From CAYNWK01 sp964400875 (GTDB lineage: Bacteria; Chloroflexota; Anaerolineae; Anaerolineales; UBA4823): a DNA stretch of 14,893 nucleotides. The stretch covers positions 1-14,893 of the forward strand of contig CAYNWK010000104.1 of the NCBI GenBank assembly GCA_964400875.1. The letters run 5' to 3'. Positions 1 to 7,077 of this stretch are shown here, piece by piece; positions within the stretch are counted from its first letter, which is position 1; each line of letters begins with the position of its first letter. Made by a program: the position numbers and the translations under genes. A model generated the notes under the pieces. That model saw only the letters and a program-made list of their open reading frames with translations, did no database searches and was not told where the DNA came from.

Positions 1-193
1 TCAGCTGGTCTTCCAGGCGATCCAGGATTGCCGATTCCCTTTGTTTCCGATCGTAGGATTGGGCCAGGTCGCTGCGGTCGGGGTTAATCACATCTACATG
101 CCGGTTCTTCTCTTCCTCGATCTCGTTTTGGATTGATTGTTGTTCCTCTTCTAGGGCTTTGCGGATTTCTTGCAAGTTCACTTCTTCAACCAT
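1..193 (-). CDS. TraR/DksA-type zinc-finger regulator, N-terminal part (cut by window edge)
   Basis: The first 64 residues are visible and the rest lies beyond the left edge, so the C4 zinc finger that would confirm the family is not seen. The chain is very acidic and predicted to form a coiled coil (residues 5-32, rich in E, K and Q). It is followed by NPDRSDLAQSYDRKQ, which contains the DxxDxA motif (D39, D42, A44) that sits at the coiled-coil tip of DksA and acts in the secondary channel of RNA polymerase. A helix with the pattern ESAILDRLEDQL follows, typical of the run-up to the zinc finger in short TraR/DksA-like proteins. The ATG at 193 has GAGG about 8 bases upstream. It follows otsB in the same direction after a 132-base gap filled by a palindromic repeat, so it is probably a separate unit. 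The likely role is modulation of transcription initiation; the targets are unknown. Confidence 0.75.
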   Translation of the reverse strand, partial: MVEEVNLQEIRKALEEEQQSIQNEIEEEKNRHVDVINPDRSDLAQSYDRKQRESAILDRLEDQL

Positions 194-224
194 TTCTATT
201 CCTCAAGGATCAATACTACTTATT

Positions 225-314
225 GGAATTACGCAGTTCATTGGGGTAATGGGGACGTTTTGGCGAGTAACGCTCGCCAAAATACTCCAAACTCTCCTCC
301 ATATGCGTAAGTCC
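225..314. repeat. Palindromic MITE/REP-like element, copy 1
   Basis: The outer inverted repeat is GGAATTACGCA (225-235) against TGCGTAAGTCC (304-314), with one mismatch in 11. The core is a perfect 10-bp stem TTTTGGCGAG (258-267) and CTCGCCAAAA (273-282) around the 5-base loop TAACG. Between the outer and core arms one side is G-rich and the other C-rich, so most of the 90 bases can fold into one long imperfect hairpin. It lies in the gap after otsB. A second, diverged copy is at 8569-8656. No T-run follows the stem on the minus strand, so it is not a standard intrinsic terminator, although it may still slow transcription or stabilise the otsB 3' end. There is no coding content. Confidence 0.8.
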
Positions 315-325
315 TAACTTCTGAA

Positions 326-1123
326 TTATGCAAACCTCGATAGATTCAAGGCCTTGGGTAATCCTCTCAACCATGCATGCACATCCTTTGGCGAGTCCAA
401 TCGGCAATCGGCAATTGTGGCGCGCGGCTCAGAGGATACGACGATCGCCACCCCTCCATGCTCATGAATTACCGAAAATGCTTCCTCGTCTTTATCGTCA
501 TCACCAATGAATATGGGTAAGGCCCCTTCAAAAGGATATTCATCCAACAAAAAAGCAACACTGAGGCCTTTGTTGGCGAGTTGCGGGCCGATTTCGAGGA
601 ATTTGTGTCCGCCCATTATCCGTAATCCTGCCTCTTTGGCAGCGTCTTCTGCGTATTCCCGCGCTTGTGCGAGGACCTGTTCGGCATCCTGGTCGCTCGC
701 AAAACGAGCGTGGAGCGCTATCGACCATTCTTTATCTTCCAGGTAAAAGCCTTTATGGTCGGCGATCAAATCTTCCCAGCGTGGTTTGAGCTGTTCGATG
801 GTGGGGCGGACCTCATCGAAGGAGACCCGGTTGATCAGTTCTCCACCACGATCTTGTAGCTCTATCCCGTAGGTTCCTGCCAGGAGGATCTCTTCCTGGG
901 GTAGCAATTGTTTGATATGGTTCAGGCGTCTGCCGCTGACAACCGCCAACCGAATCGAAGGGAGTTTTCCCAGGTAACTGATAAGTTCAACGATCTCCTC
1001 TTGTGGCTCGATATGGTCTGGTGTCGGCGCGAACTCAGCCAGAGTCCCGTCGTAATCGAGAAACAGCCATAAGCGCTTTTTATCTCCTACTTTATCCCGG
1101 ATCAAGTCATAACAATCGTTCAC
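326..1123 (-). CDS. otsB: Trehalose-6-phosphate phosphatase
   Basis: Removes phosphate from trehalose 6-phosphate to give trehalose in the cytoplasm, the second step of the OtsA-OtsB pathway. At 265 residues it has the usual bacterial OtsB length. HAD-family motifs are all in place: motif I DYDGT (nucleophile D23, acid/base D25), motif II VVSGR (S63), lysines of motif III (K174 or K185 in the HKF and NKG segments), and motif IV GDDDKDEEAF (207-216), which binds Mg. The start is GTG at 1123; no ATG lies before motif I and the next Met is near residue 170. A start 7 bases after the stop of the glycosyltransferase gene indicates co-transcription and probably translational coupling; no strong Shine-Dalgarno is visible. 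Its first six residues, MNDCYD, are identical to those of OtsA in the same operon. Confidence 0.95.
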   Translation of the reverse strand: MNDCYDLIRDKVGDKKRLWLFLDYDGTLAEFAPTPDHIEPQEEIVELISYLGKLPSIRLAVVSGRRLNHIKQLLPQEEILLAGTYGIELQDRGGELINRVSFDEVRPTIEQLKPRWEDLIADHKGFYLEDKEWSIALHARFASDQDAEQVLAQAREYAEDAAKEAGLRIMGGHKFLEIGPQLANKGLSVAFLLDEYPFEGALPIFIGDDDKDEEAFSVIHEHGGVAIVVSSEPRATIADCRLDSPKDVHAWLRGLPKALNLSRFA

Positions 1124-1130
1124 GTTGTCT

Positions 1131-2381
1131 TCATATCCCTGCCAACAGTGGTCTGATCTTCTGGCGAAAGATATTCCGCCAGGTGAAGTTCTGGCGGATG
1201 CGCCGACGATAACGGAGCAGCGGGTTGGCGTCGACCCAGGCGATGATCTCTTCGGCGAGCCGCGTTGGATCGGTTTCGGGATCGAATACTCTGACTTCCT
1301 CCCCGCCGATTTCTTCCGCGGCAGGCACCGGGGTGCTGACGACCAGTAGACCGGCTAATCCAGCTTCCACAACCGGCATGCCGAATCCCTCCCCGTGGCT
1401 GGGCATAAACATCACGTCGCAGATCCGGAATAGATCGCCGACGGTTTCTAGTTCGATGAAAAACGGCTCATCCGGATCCGGGCCGCTTTCGAAAACGAAG
1501 CGCATTTCGCTCTCGACGCCCAGTTCTGCGCGTAGTTCCTGGAGCGAACGGAAGTAATCCATACTTTTGTTATCGTGCGGGTCGGGAGGGCCTGTGAGCA
1601 CCAGTTTAGCTACGATGTCTTTCTTCTTCAGTGCGGCTAAAACATGCATGGCGTATTCGATGTTTTTTGCCTTCGTGACACGCACAGGCATCAAGAGTGC
1701 GATTTCCGCATCCAGTAGATCCAGCCGTTCGATTAATTCAAATCCAATCTTTGAAAGCCCCAGGATCCTTTGCGGATCGACTCCATTGTAGACAACCTGG
1801 ATGTCATCCTCGGGGCAATGATAGAGTCCGGCTAATTCCTTGCGTCTCTCGGCGGAAACGACGACATAAGATACATCGGGGCGTTTCTCACGTAAGAGGT
1901 CCCAGGGATAACCTGGGTGAACTTTATGCCCAGAACGCGGGCTGGTCCAGGTAAAATCGTGGCACCAGGCAATGCAGTTATGGATGACGTGCTGATCCAG
2001 GAGCCGATTAATTGCCGCCGTTGCCGGTAAATTAAAGTGCTTGGTGAACAAATTATGGACGATCAGATTTTCCTGGTTTTCCAGGATGGGCGCCAGCTTG
2101 CTAGCGATCCTGGCGACAAGATCATCGAACGCTTCCGGAATCACGCCTGCTTCCAGCTTCGGATTGATTTGCTCCAGGTAATCGAATTGGGTATCTAGTT
2201 CCGGGAACTTGATAAACTCCACACCTTCAGGGAGAGCAGCCGCTTCGCCTCTCCCGGCGATCACCCTCACCGGATAGCCAAGGTCAAGGAAGACCTTCGC
2301 GTGGGCGTCGATCACGGCTTCCACGCCACCAATGACAGGCGGCGCAGTGTAGTGTAAGACGGCGATACCTGGCTTGATCAT
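1131..2381 (-). CDS. GT4-type glycosyltransferase between otsA and otsB
   Basis: A 416-residue GT-B fold glycosyltransferase of family GT4, retaining type by family. The N-terminal Rossmann domain has a glycine loop (PPVIGGVE, 15-21). The C-terminal donor-binding domain shows R234-x4-K239 (VRVTKAKN) and the E-x7-E motif GEGFGMPVVE (E331, E339) expected to contact the nucleotide-sugar. No signal peptide or membrane helix is seen, so it should be cytoplasmic or peripheral. The ATG overlaps the otsA stop as ATGA (4 bases), and otsB starts 7 bases after its stop, so it is locked into the trehalose operon. Neither donor nor acceptor can be read from the sequence. Context suggests it extends trehalose or makes a related glucoside (compare the GT4 enzymes of mannosylglucosylglycerate synthesis); this is inference. 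The HCHDFTW-like segment near 140 could help place the subfamily. Confidence 0.88.
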   Translation of the reverse strand: MIKPGIAVLHYTAPPVIGGVEAVIDAHAKVFLDLGYPVRVIAGRGEAAALPEGVEFIKFPELDTQFDYLEQINPKLEAGVIPEAFDDLVARIASKLAPILENQENLIVHNLFTKHFNLPATAAINRLLDQHVIHNCIAWCHDFTWTSPRSGHKVHPGYPWDLLREKRPDVSYVVVSAERRKELAGLYHCPEDDIQVVYNGVDPQRILGLSKIGFELIERLDLLDAEIALLMPVRVTKAKNIEYAMHVLAALKKKDIVAKLVLTGPPDPHDNKSMDYFRSLQELRAELGVESEMRFVFESGPDPDEPFFIELETVGDLFRICDVMFMPSHGEGFGMPVVEAGLAGLLVVSTPVPAAEEIGGEEVRVFDPETDPTRLAEEIIAWVDANPLLRYRRRIRQNFTWRNIFRQKIRPLLAGI

Positions 2382-3865
2382 AAATTCAACTCATCGACTG
2401 CATCCAGCTGGTGACACAGCCAGGCGTTGATATCCTCATGCTCGATCAAATTTCTCAAACGCGAAGCGTTTTCGCTGCGTTCCTCTTCTGGCATGATCAA
2501 TGCCTGGTGTAAGGCTTCTGCAGTAGCATAGACGTCGCAGGGAGAGATGATAATTGCGCCGGTTTCCAGCTGCTGACGAGCGCCTGCTCGCTCGGAGAGT
2601 ATCAACACACCATTATGGTGATTGACGATGGGACCTTCTTTAGCGACTAAATTCATCCCGTCAGCGATGACGTTGATGAGCAACACATCATACATCTGCA
2701 TGGCTGCGATGGCGCGCGGGTAATTTTCGCTGGTGATCAGCCGCACCGGCTCCCACTCACTATCCCCGTACTTGGCATTTACCCTTCCGGCAGCCGCCAT
2801 GAGATCGTCTAAATAATCTCGATACTCATCAACATCCATTCTCGACGGCACAAGCAGCGCCAGGAATTTGACCTCACCTCTATGTTCCGGATGAATTTCC
2901 AGCATTTCTTCGTATGCCTGAAACCCGCGAATAATGTTCTTACTTGGTTCTATGCGGTCTATTCGCAGGATGAGTTTTAGCTCACCGATTTCTTCAACCA
3001 ATTCGATGCGTTGTTTCATCGTCTCCTCGGAAACCGCGAGCTGTTTCAGTGCATCCACGTCGACCGAGATGGGAAAATCGCGCACATGGGTGGCGTGGTT
3101 ACGGTGCCAGATCCGACCATGTGTATAGTTTGTATCCACGCCGGGGAGATACGATTCGCAGGTGCGGAGAAAATTTAAACCATCCTCTTTTGTTTGGAAT
3201 CCCAGGATATCCACGGCACATAATCCATCGAGAATGGTCTGACGCATGGCTGGCGGCAATATCCCCCAATATTCGGGTCCCGGCCAGGGAATATGAACAA
3301 AGTGTAATATCGTCGGCCTTCTCCGGGGGTGCATTTGATCCTGTAGGTAGCGGGCGGTTAAGTACAGGTGGTAATCCTGTAACAATATTAAACCGGATTG
3401 ATCCATGCGCCTTGAGACGGAAGCGATCTCGTTGGCGAATAATTGGTTTACTTTAACGTAGCCTTCCTCCCAGGCCGACCAGGTTTCACGGTTGATCACC
3501 GGAGCCCTGGGTACATCCCACATGGAGTGCTGCAGGAACCATAACAGCGGATTGGAGATGACGTTGTAGTAACCTTCGTAAGCCTCTTCGCTTGGGCTGA
3601 GGAACCTCACCGTGATCTCGCCCCCGTTTTCTAGAAGTGGAACTGTACCTTGCTCCCAATCCTTGTCTGCATCCGTCTGTGCGCAGGCGATCCAGGTGGC
3701 GTTAACCTGTCGAACCAGTCCGGAGAGAGCTGTAACCAAACCTCCGGAGCCGCGTTGGAATTTGAAATCGTCATCTTCGTCGTATTCGAGAGTGACCGGA
3801 CCGCGATTTGAGGCGATAATCAGCGGGCGTTCGGTATGGATGTCGCCATCGTAACAGTCGTTCAT
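2378..3865 (-). CDS. otsA: Trehalose-6-phosphate synthase (GT20), actinobacterial-like branch
   Basis: Transfers glucose from an NDP-glucose (UDP- or GDP-glucose in the family) to glucose 6-phosphate, giving trehalose 6-phosphate in the cytoplasm. At 495 residues it is slightly longer than E. coli OtsA. Residues matching the E. coli active site by local motif are SNR (R21), the GSGGLVTAL loop (39-47), QDYHL (D164), HIPWP (H191), R304 and K309, and ADGMNLVAKE (D402, E410). The phosphate-binding stretch reads RIEPSKNI instead of the usual RLDYxKGI, a form I associate with actinobacterial OtsA and the pseudo-glycosyltransferases ValL/VldE. Because all catalytic positions are kept, OtsA activity is the best call, with VldE-like chemistry a less likely alternative. 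The ATG at 3865 has AGGAG 7 bases upstream. The gene follows the GH63-like gene by 48 bases and overlaps the next gene by 4. Confidence 0.92.
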   Translation of the reverse strand: MNDCYDGDIHTERPLIIASNRGPVTLEYDEDDDFKFQRGSGGLVTALSGLVRQVNATWIACAQTDADKDWEQGTVPLLENGGEITVRFLSPSEEAYEGYYNVISNPLLWFLQHSMWDVPRAPVINRETWSAWEEGYVKVNQLFANEIASVSRRMDQSGLILLQDYHLYLTARYLQDQMHPRRRPTILHFVHIPWPGPEYWGILPPAMRQTILDGLCAVDILGFQTKEDGLNFLRTCESYLPGVDTNYTHGRIWHRNHATHVRDFPISVDVDALKQLAVSEETMKQRIELVEEIGELKLILRIDRIEPSKNIIRGFQAYEEMLEIHPEHRGEVKFLALLVPSRMDVDEYRDYLDDLMAAAGRVNAKYGDSEWEPVRLITSENYPRAIAAMQMYDVLLINVIADGMNLVAKEGPIVNHHNGVLILSERAGARQQLETGAIIISPCDVYATAEALHQALIMPEEERSENASRLRNLIEHEDINAWLCHQLDAVDELNL

Positions 3866-3872
3866 CGAACCG

Positions 3873-3877
3873 CTCCT
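3873..3877 (-). promoter_or_regulatory. Ribosome binding site of otsA
   Basis: AGGAG on the minus strand, 7 bases before the ATG at 3865. It is the clearest Shine-Dalgarno site in the trehalose operon and fixes the otsA start, and hence the MNDCYD N-terminus. Confidence 0.75.
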
Positions 3878-3913
3878 GTCTAACGAAATTAATTCTCGAG
3901 ATAGAAAAAATCC

Positions 3914-5686
3914 CTATTTGGGTTTTTCTCGCTCGCTCGCCCGGATGGCGAGATCGATAAAGACGGCAGCGGTCCAACCGAAGATGTCGGCAGCAGTGGT
4001 GGGGGGTTCGCCCGTCTCAGCATTGTAATACTCAAAAATGCTGCGATGATTCATGATCAGATTGAGGGTTTTCTTTCTCAACTCATCGGCGAGATCTTGC
4101 CGGCCGATCTGATTGAGCGCCTCAATGAAGAAGTAGTTGATGTTAACCCATACGGGACCGCGCCACATGGTTTCCGGATCGTAATGCGGATCATTCCGGG
4201 CTACCGAAGGAATTGCATACTCACCCCAAAATTCATCTGGATTCGTCAGGTGAGCCAGGATCCGATTACGGATATCGTCGGGTAGTTGCCCGGTCCATAA
4301 GGGATACAGATTGAAAGGTGTGATCACGGGGATGCGCTGGTCTTCGTGCAGCGCGCGGAATACGCCGGCATCCTCATCCCAAAAGTCTTCGATCATCCGG
4401 CGTACAATCGAAGCTGCACGCCTGCGCCACATGCCACCTTCTACCTCCATGCCCATTTTTTCCGCCATCACCGCCAAAGATCCCATCTGGACGCATAAAT
4501 ACGTGTTGAGATCGGGGGATTCGACCGGCATGCCGTAATCCCATAGCGGATTATCGTCTAATCCTGATGAATACGGGTGGTTGTACTGAACCAGGCCATC
4601 GGCATCGTCGTCGTTCATGCTGAACCACCAGGCGTTCCAGCGCACCAGCGGGACGTAAATCTCTTGCAGGAAGCTGAGGTCCGGATCGGTTTCGTGCAGT
4701 TTGAGGGCTGCCCAGGCGAGGATTGGCGGTTTGGTCACTTCAGCCCTGATCGGGTGTTCGATTTCGTAAACAACACCTTCATCATAGACTGCGTCCGGCA
4801 GCATGCCATCCGGCAGCTGGCAATCCAGCATAGCGCGGATCTGGTTGCGCGCTAACTCTGGATCAAGATGGCGAAAAGCCAGAGCATGAATAGCGCTATC
4901 CCACAACCACAGTCCGACGTAGTTTATCTTTGAAGGCATCATCGCTTCGTAGGCTACCCTACCGTGCGGGCTGATCAAATTATTTGCCATGATCCACCAG
5001 GCGTAGGCATACTTCTGCGCGTAGGGTTCCAGAACCGGCGGCACATTGCTGAACCAATTCTGCCATCGGGTTTCCGCTTCTCTGACGGAGGTGGAGAAAG
5101 GCGTCACTTCTTGGATTGGATCGAGGTTTTCACCAATCGATATATTGATCGCGCAATCTTCATTAGCCATCACCTGGTATTCGACGGTGAAACCACCATC
5201 CTCAGGCTTGATATGGTTGCTGAGCGGCTCTCCATTGCTGGTATAGGCGAGATTGCGAATGCCCTTGAAAACCCCCCCTTTTTGTGTTTCCTGCCAGAAT
5301 TGTGGGGAAACATGAAAGCGTATGCCGGCCTTTTTGTCTGCTGGGATACCAAAAGATAAGGTGCGTTTATCTTGGAACACCAGAGAGAATTCACCAATAC
5401 GGGTGGTGAATTTGAGAATATGAGGATTTGACTCGACCTTAAACTCTAACGGGTTGAGATCCTCATCGATGAAGCAAAGATTTCGGATGAAAGGCGGGCG
5501 TTGCAAATATGCTTCAATATTAGAAACCAGGCCGGTAAGCCGTTCGGCTAACTTGATGTACAGTTCGCTTGCAGAAGGTTGTTGATAGATTAATAGACGA
5601 GAACCGCGATCGCTGAAAGGCACCTTGGTTACGTCGATATGATTTCGCAGGAGATTTAAATTTGGCGAGATTAACTTATCGGTCAT
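3914..5686 (-). CDS. GH63-like (MGH1-type) (alpha/alpha)6 glucosidase
   Basis: A 590-residue glycoside hydrolase. An N-terminal beta-rich domain (about 1-200) is followed by an (alpha/alpha)6 barrel (about 205-585) of clan GH-G type. Recognisable segments are GLWLWDSAIHALAF (258-271), with D263 as the likely general acid, DCQLPDGMLPDAV (288-300), WDYGMPVESPDLN (382-394), MWRGPVWVNINYFF (507-520) and NAETGEPPTTAADIFGW (555-571), with E557 or E560 as candidate base. These resemble GH63 mannosylglycerate and glucosylglycerate hydrolases, and more distantly GH37 trehalase. There is no signal peptide, so action is cytoplasmic. The position just before otsA suggests turnover of trehalose or of an alpha-glucoside made by the neighbouring glycosyltransferases. 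The substrate cannot be settled by reading alone. The ATG at 5686 has no clear Shine-Dalgarno, so the start is less certain. A 179-base gap separates it from the upstream gene. Confidence 0.85.
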   Translation of the reverse strand: MTDKLISPNLNLLRNHIDVTKVPFSDRGSRLLIYQQPSASELYIKLAERLTGLVSNIEAYLQRPPFIRNLCFIDEDLNPLEFKVESNPHILKFTTRIGEFSLVFQDKRTLSFGIPADKKAGIRFHVSPQFWQETQKGGVFKGIRNLAYTSNGEPLSNHIKPEDGGFTVEYQVMANEDCAINISIGENLDPIQEVTPFSTSVREAETRWQNWFSNVPPVLEPYAQKYAYAWWIMANNLISPHGRVAYEAMMPSKINYVGLWLWDSAIHALAFRHLDPELARNQIRAMLDCQLPDGMLPDAVYDEGVVYEIEHPIRAEVTKPPILAWAALKLHETDPDLSFLQEIYVPLVRWNAWWFSMNDDDADGLVQYNHPYSSGLDDNPLWDYGMPVESPDLNTYLCVQMGSLAVMAEKMGMEVEGGMWRRRAASIVRRMIEDFWDEDAGVFRALHEDQRIPVITPFNLYPLWTGQLPDDIRNRILAHLTNPDEFWGEYAIPSVARNDPHYDPETMWRGPVWVNINYFFIEALNQIGRQDLADELRKKTLNLIMNHRSIFEYYNAETGEPPTTAADIFGWTAAVFIDLAIRASEREKPK

Positions 5687-5773
5687 CGATTTTGATGGCT
5701 CAATTCTTAGCTGAATATAACGATAATGAGGGAATTAGAGAGGAGAAATCGAGGGCTACTTGTTGCAAACCTA

Positions 5774-5779
5774 ATTGTA
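5774..5779 (-). promoter_or_regulatory. Possible -10 element before the GH63-otsA-otsB genes
   Basis: TACAAT on the minus strand (one mismatch to TATAAT), about 90 bases before the GH63-like ATG, in the only sizeable gap (5687-5865) inside the carbohydrate block. No good -35 is found 16 to 18 bases upstream. I include it because an internal promoter here would divide the block into two operons. The rest of the gap shows no gene and no clear terminator. Confidence 0.25.
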
Positions 5780-5865
5780 CCATGGTTTGATCTATAAGAT
5801 TTTTTATGCTTATCCGTTCTTCGATGATGTCTGTCGAGCTGGGGAAGTGTTATTTTTCGCCGGTA

Positions 5866-7077
5866 TTATTCGATGAGCTTAAAGACTTTTTTCTCCCGGT
5901 TAACCTTAACGTTTCGTCCGGCTTGTTTGTCTTGGATCGCTTGCTCATAGACCCCAACCAATTTTTTTGCCTGGACGAAAATGTCGAAGGATTTCATTTT
6001 TTCTTCTGTCGACGTGCGAAAACGTTCGAACAGGTCGCGATCGGTCAAGACTTTGTCGATTGCGTCTGCCAGACTATCAGGATCGTTGTCAGTCAAAAGC
6101 CCCTGAACGCCGTGATCCAATACATCGCGCGTTCCCGTCGCGTCGACTGCGACGACGGGTAAGCCGGATGCTATCGCTTCCATGGTAACGATGCCCTGGG
6201 TTTCTGTGACCGAGGCGAAGACGAAGAGATCCGCAGCTTTGAGATAAGCCGGGATCTCCTCAAATGGGAGTTTCCCGAAAAACTCAACCCGCGATTGTAA
6301 CTCTAATTCGGCCACAAGTTTTTCTAAATCATTTTTTTCCGGGCCATCCCCAATGATCGCCAGACGCGTGTTTTCAATCTTTTTCATCACCTTTGCGCAG
6401 CCGTGAATGAGCGTTTTCCAATTTTTCTCTTGGGCGAGCCGGGCAACCGAGATCATGACCAGGTCTTCGCCCCAGCCTTGCTTTAGCCGCACGGCCTCGC
6501 CTGTCACTGACTCGTACTGGCGAGTATCGAGACCAGTCGGAATTACAGTAAATTGTCCTTCGAGACCATAATCAGCGACGAGGTTCTCGAGCATACTTTC
6601 GGTAGGAACAACGATGTGGTGGCACTTCCTCATGTAATCGGCTAACCAATTCTCGACAGCTCCTTGTAGAAGCTCTTGTATTCTTTCTTGAGGAAATGGT
6701 ATGTAATGGGTATATTCCTGGTATTGGGTGTGGTAGGTGAAAACCAGTGGAAGATCGAGTTCGTCAGCCTTGCTAGCTGCGGCCTGTCCTAACAAGATGG
6801 GGTGGTGGGCGTGAATCACGCTAAGTTTCAATGGCGGAAGCAGTTGGTCAATTACCGGAGAGATTGGGATGGTTGCAGGGATATCCGCTGGCCAGGTGAT
6901 GTTGATCGAGGGGTACCGGAATATGAACGGTTCTGTATCTTCGTAATTATCTGCGTTTGGGGCAAATACGAAAACATTGTGTCCAAGTTCTGATAGAGCC
7001 TTACGGAACTCGCTCACAGAACGTACCACACCACTGATAACGGGATAATATGAATTGGTGAATTGGGCGATGCGCAT
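5866..7077 (-). CDS. GT4 glycosyltransferase, diacylglycerol-glucosyltransferase-like
   Basis: A 403-residue GT-B glycosyltransferase of family GT4. The start is taken as ATG at 7077, overlapping the upstream stop by one base (TGATG), with AGGAG 7 bases before it. A TTG one codon earlier is possible but badly spaced. Motifs: glycine loop VISGVVRSV (13-21), HAHHP (89-93), HTQYQEYTHYIP (116-127), R213-x4-K218 and the E-x7-E motif TETQGIVTME (E292, E300). The HTxYxxYxHY pattern is one I associate with processive or monofunctional 1,2-diacylglycerol 3-glucosyltransferases of Gram-positive-type membranes, so a lipid acceptor at the cytoplasmic membrane face is plausible. PimB-like mannosyltransferase is an alternative. 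No membrane helix is seen. Pairing with a membrane-anchored glycosidase supports a glycolipid role, but this is inference. Confidence 0.87.
   Translation of the reverse strand: MRIAQFTNSYYPVISGVVRSVSEFRKALSELGHNVFVFAPNADNYEDTEPFIFRYPSINITWPADIPATIPISPVIDQLLPPLKLSVIHAHHPILLGQAAASKADELDLPLVFTYHTQYQEYTHYIPFPQERIQELLQGAVENWLADYMRKCHHIVVPTESMLENLVADYGLEGQFTVIPTGLDTRQYESVTGEAVRLKQGWGEDLVMISVARLAQEKNWKTLIHGCAKVMKKIENTRLAIIGDGPEKNDLEKLVAELELQSRVEFFGKLPFEEIPAYLKAADLFVFASVTETQGIVTMEAIASGLPVVAVDATGTRDVLDHGVQGLLTDNDPDSLADAIDKVLTDRDLFERFRTSTEEKMKSFDIFVQAKKLVGVYEQAIQDKQAGRNVKVNREKKVFKLIE

Noticed and set aside
258..282. Core hairpin of copy 1 as a Rho-independent terminator of otsB
   Set aside because: On the minus strand the stem is followed by CGTCCCC with no T-run, so the standard signature is missing.
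216..407. 63-residue minus-strand open frame covering repeat copy 1
   Set aside because: It runs through the palindrome and overlaps the otsB 3' end in another frame, and no family is recognisable. The repeat explains the sequence.
3049..3456. 135-residue plus-strand open frame
   Set aside because: Antisense to conserved otsA motifs; composition typical of shadow frames.
5795..5815. ATAAG/CTTAT inverted repeat in the gap after the lipid-type GT4 as a terminator
   Set aside because: Only a 5-bp AT-rich stem, too weak to support a terminator call.
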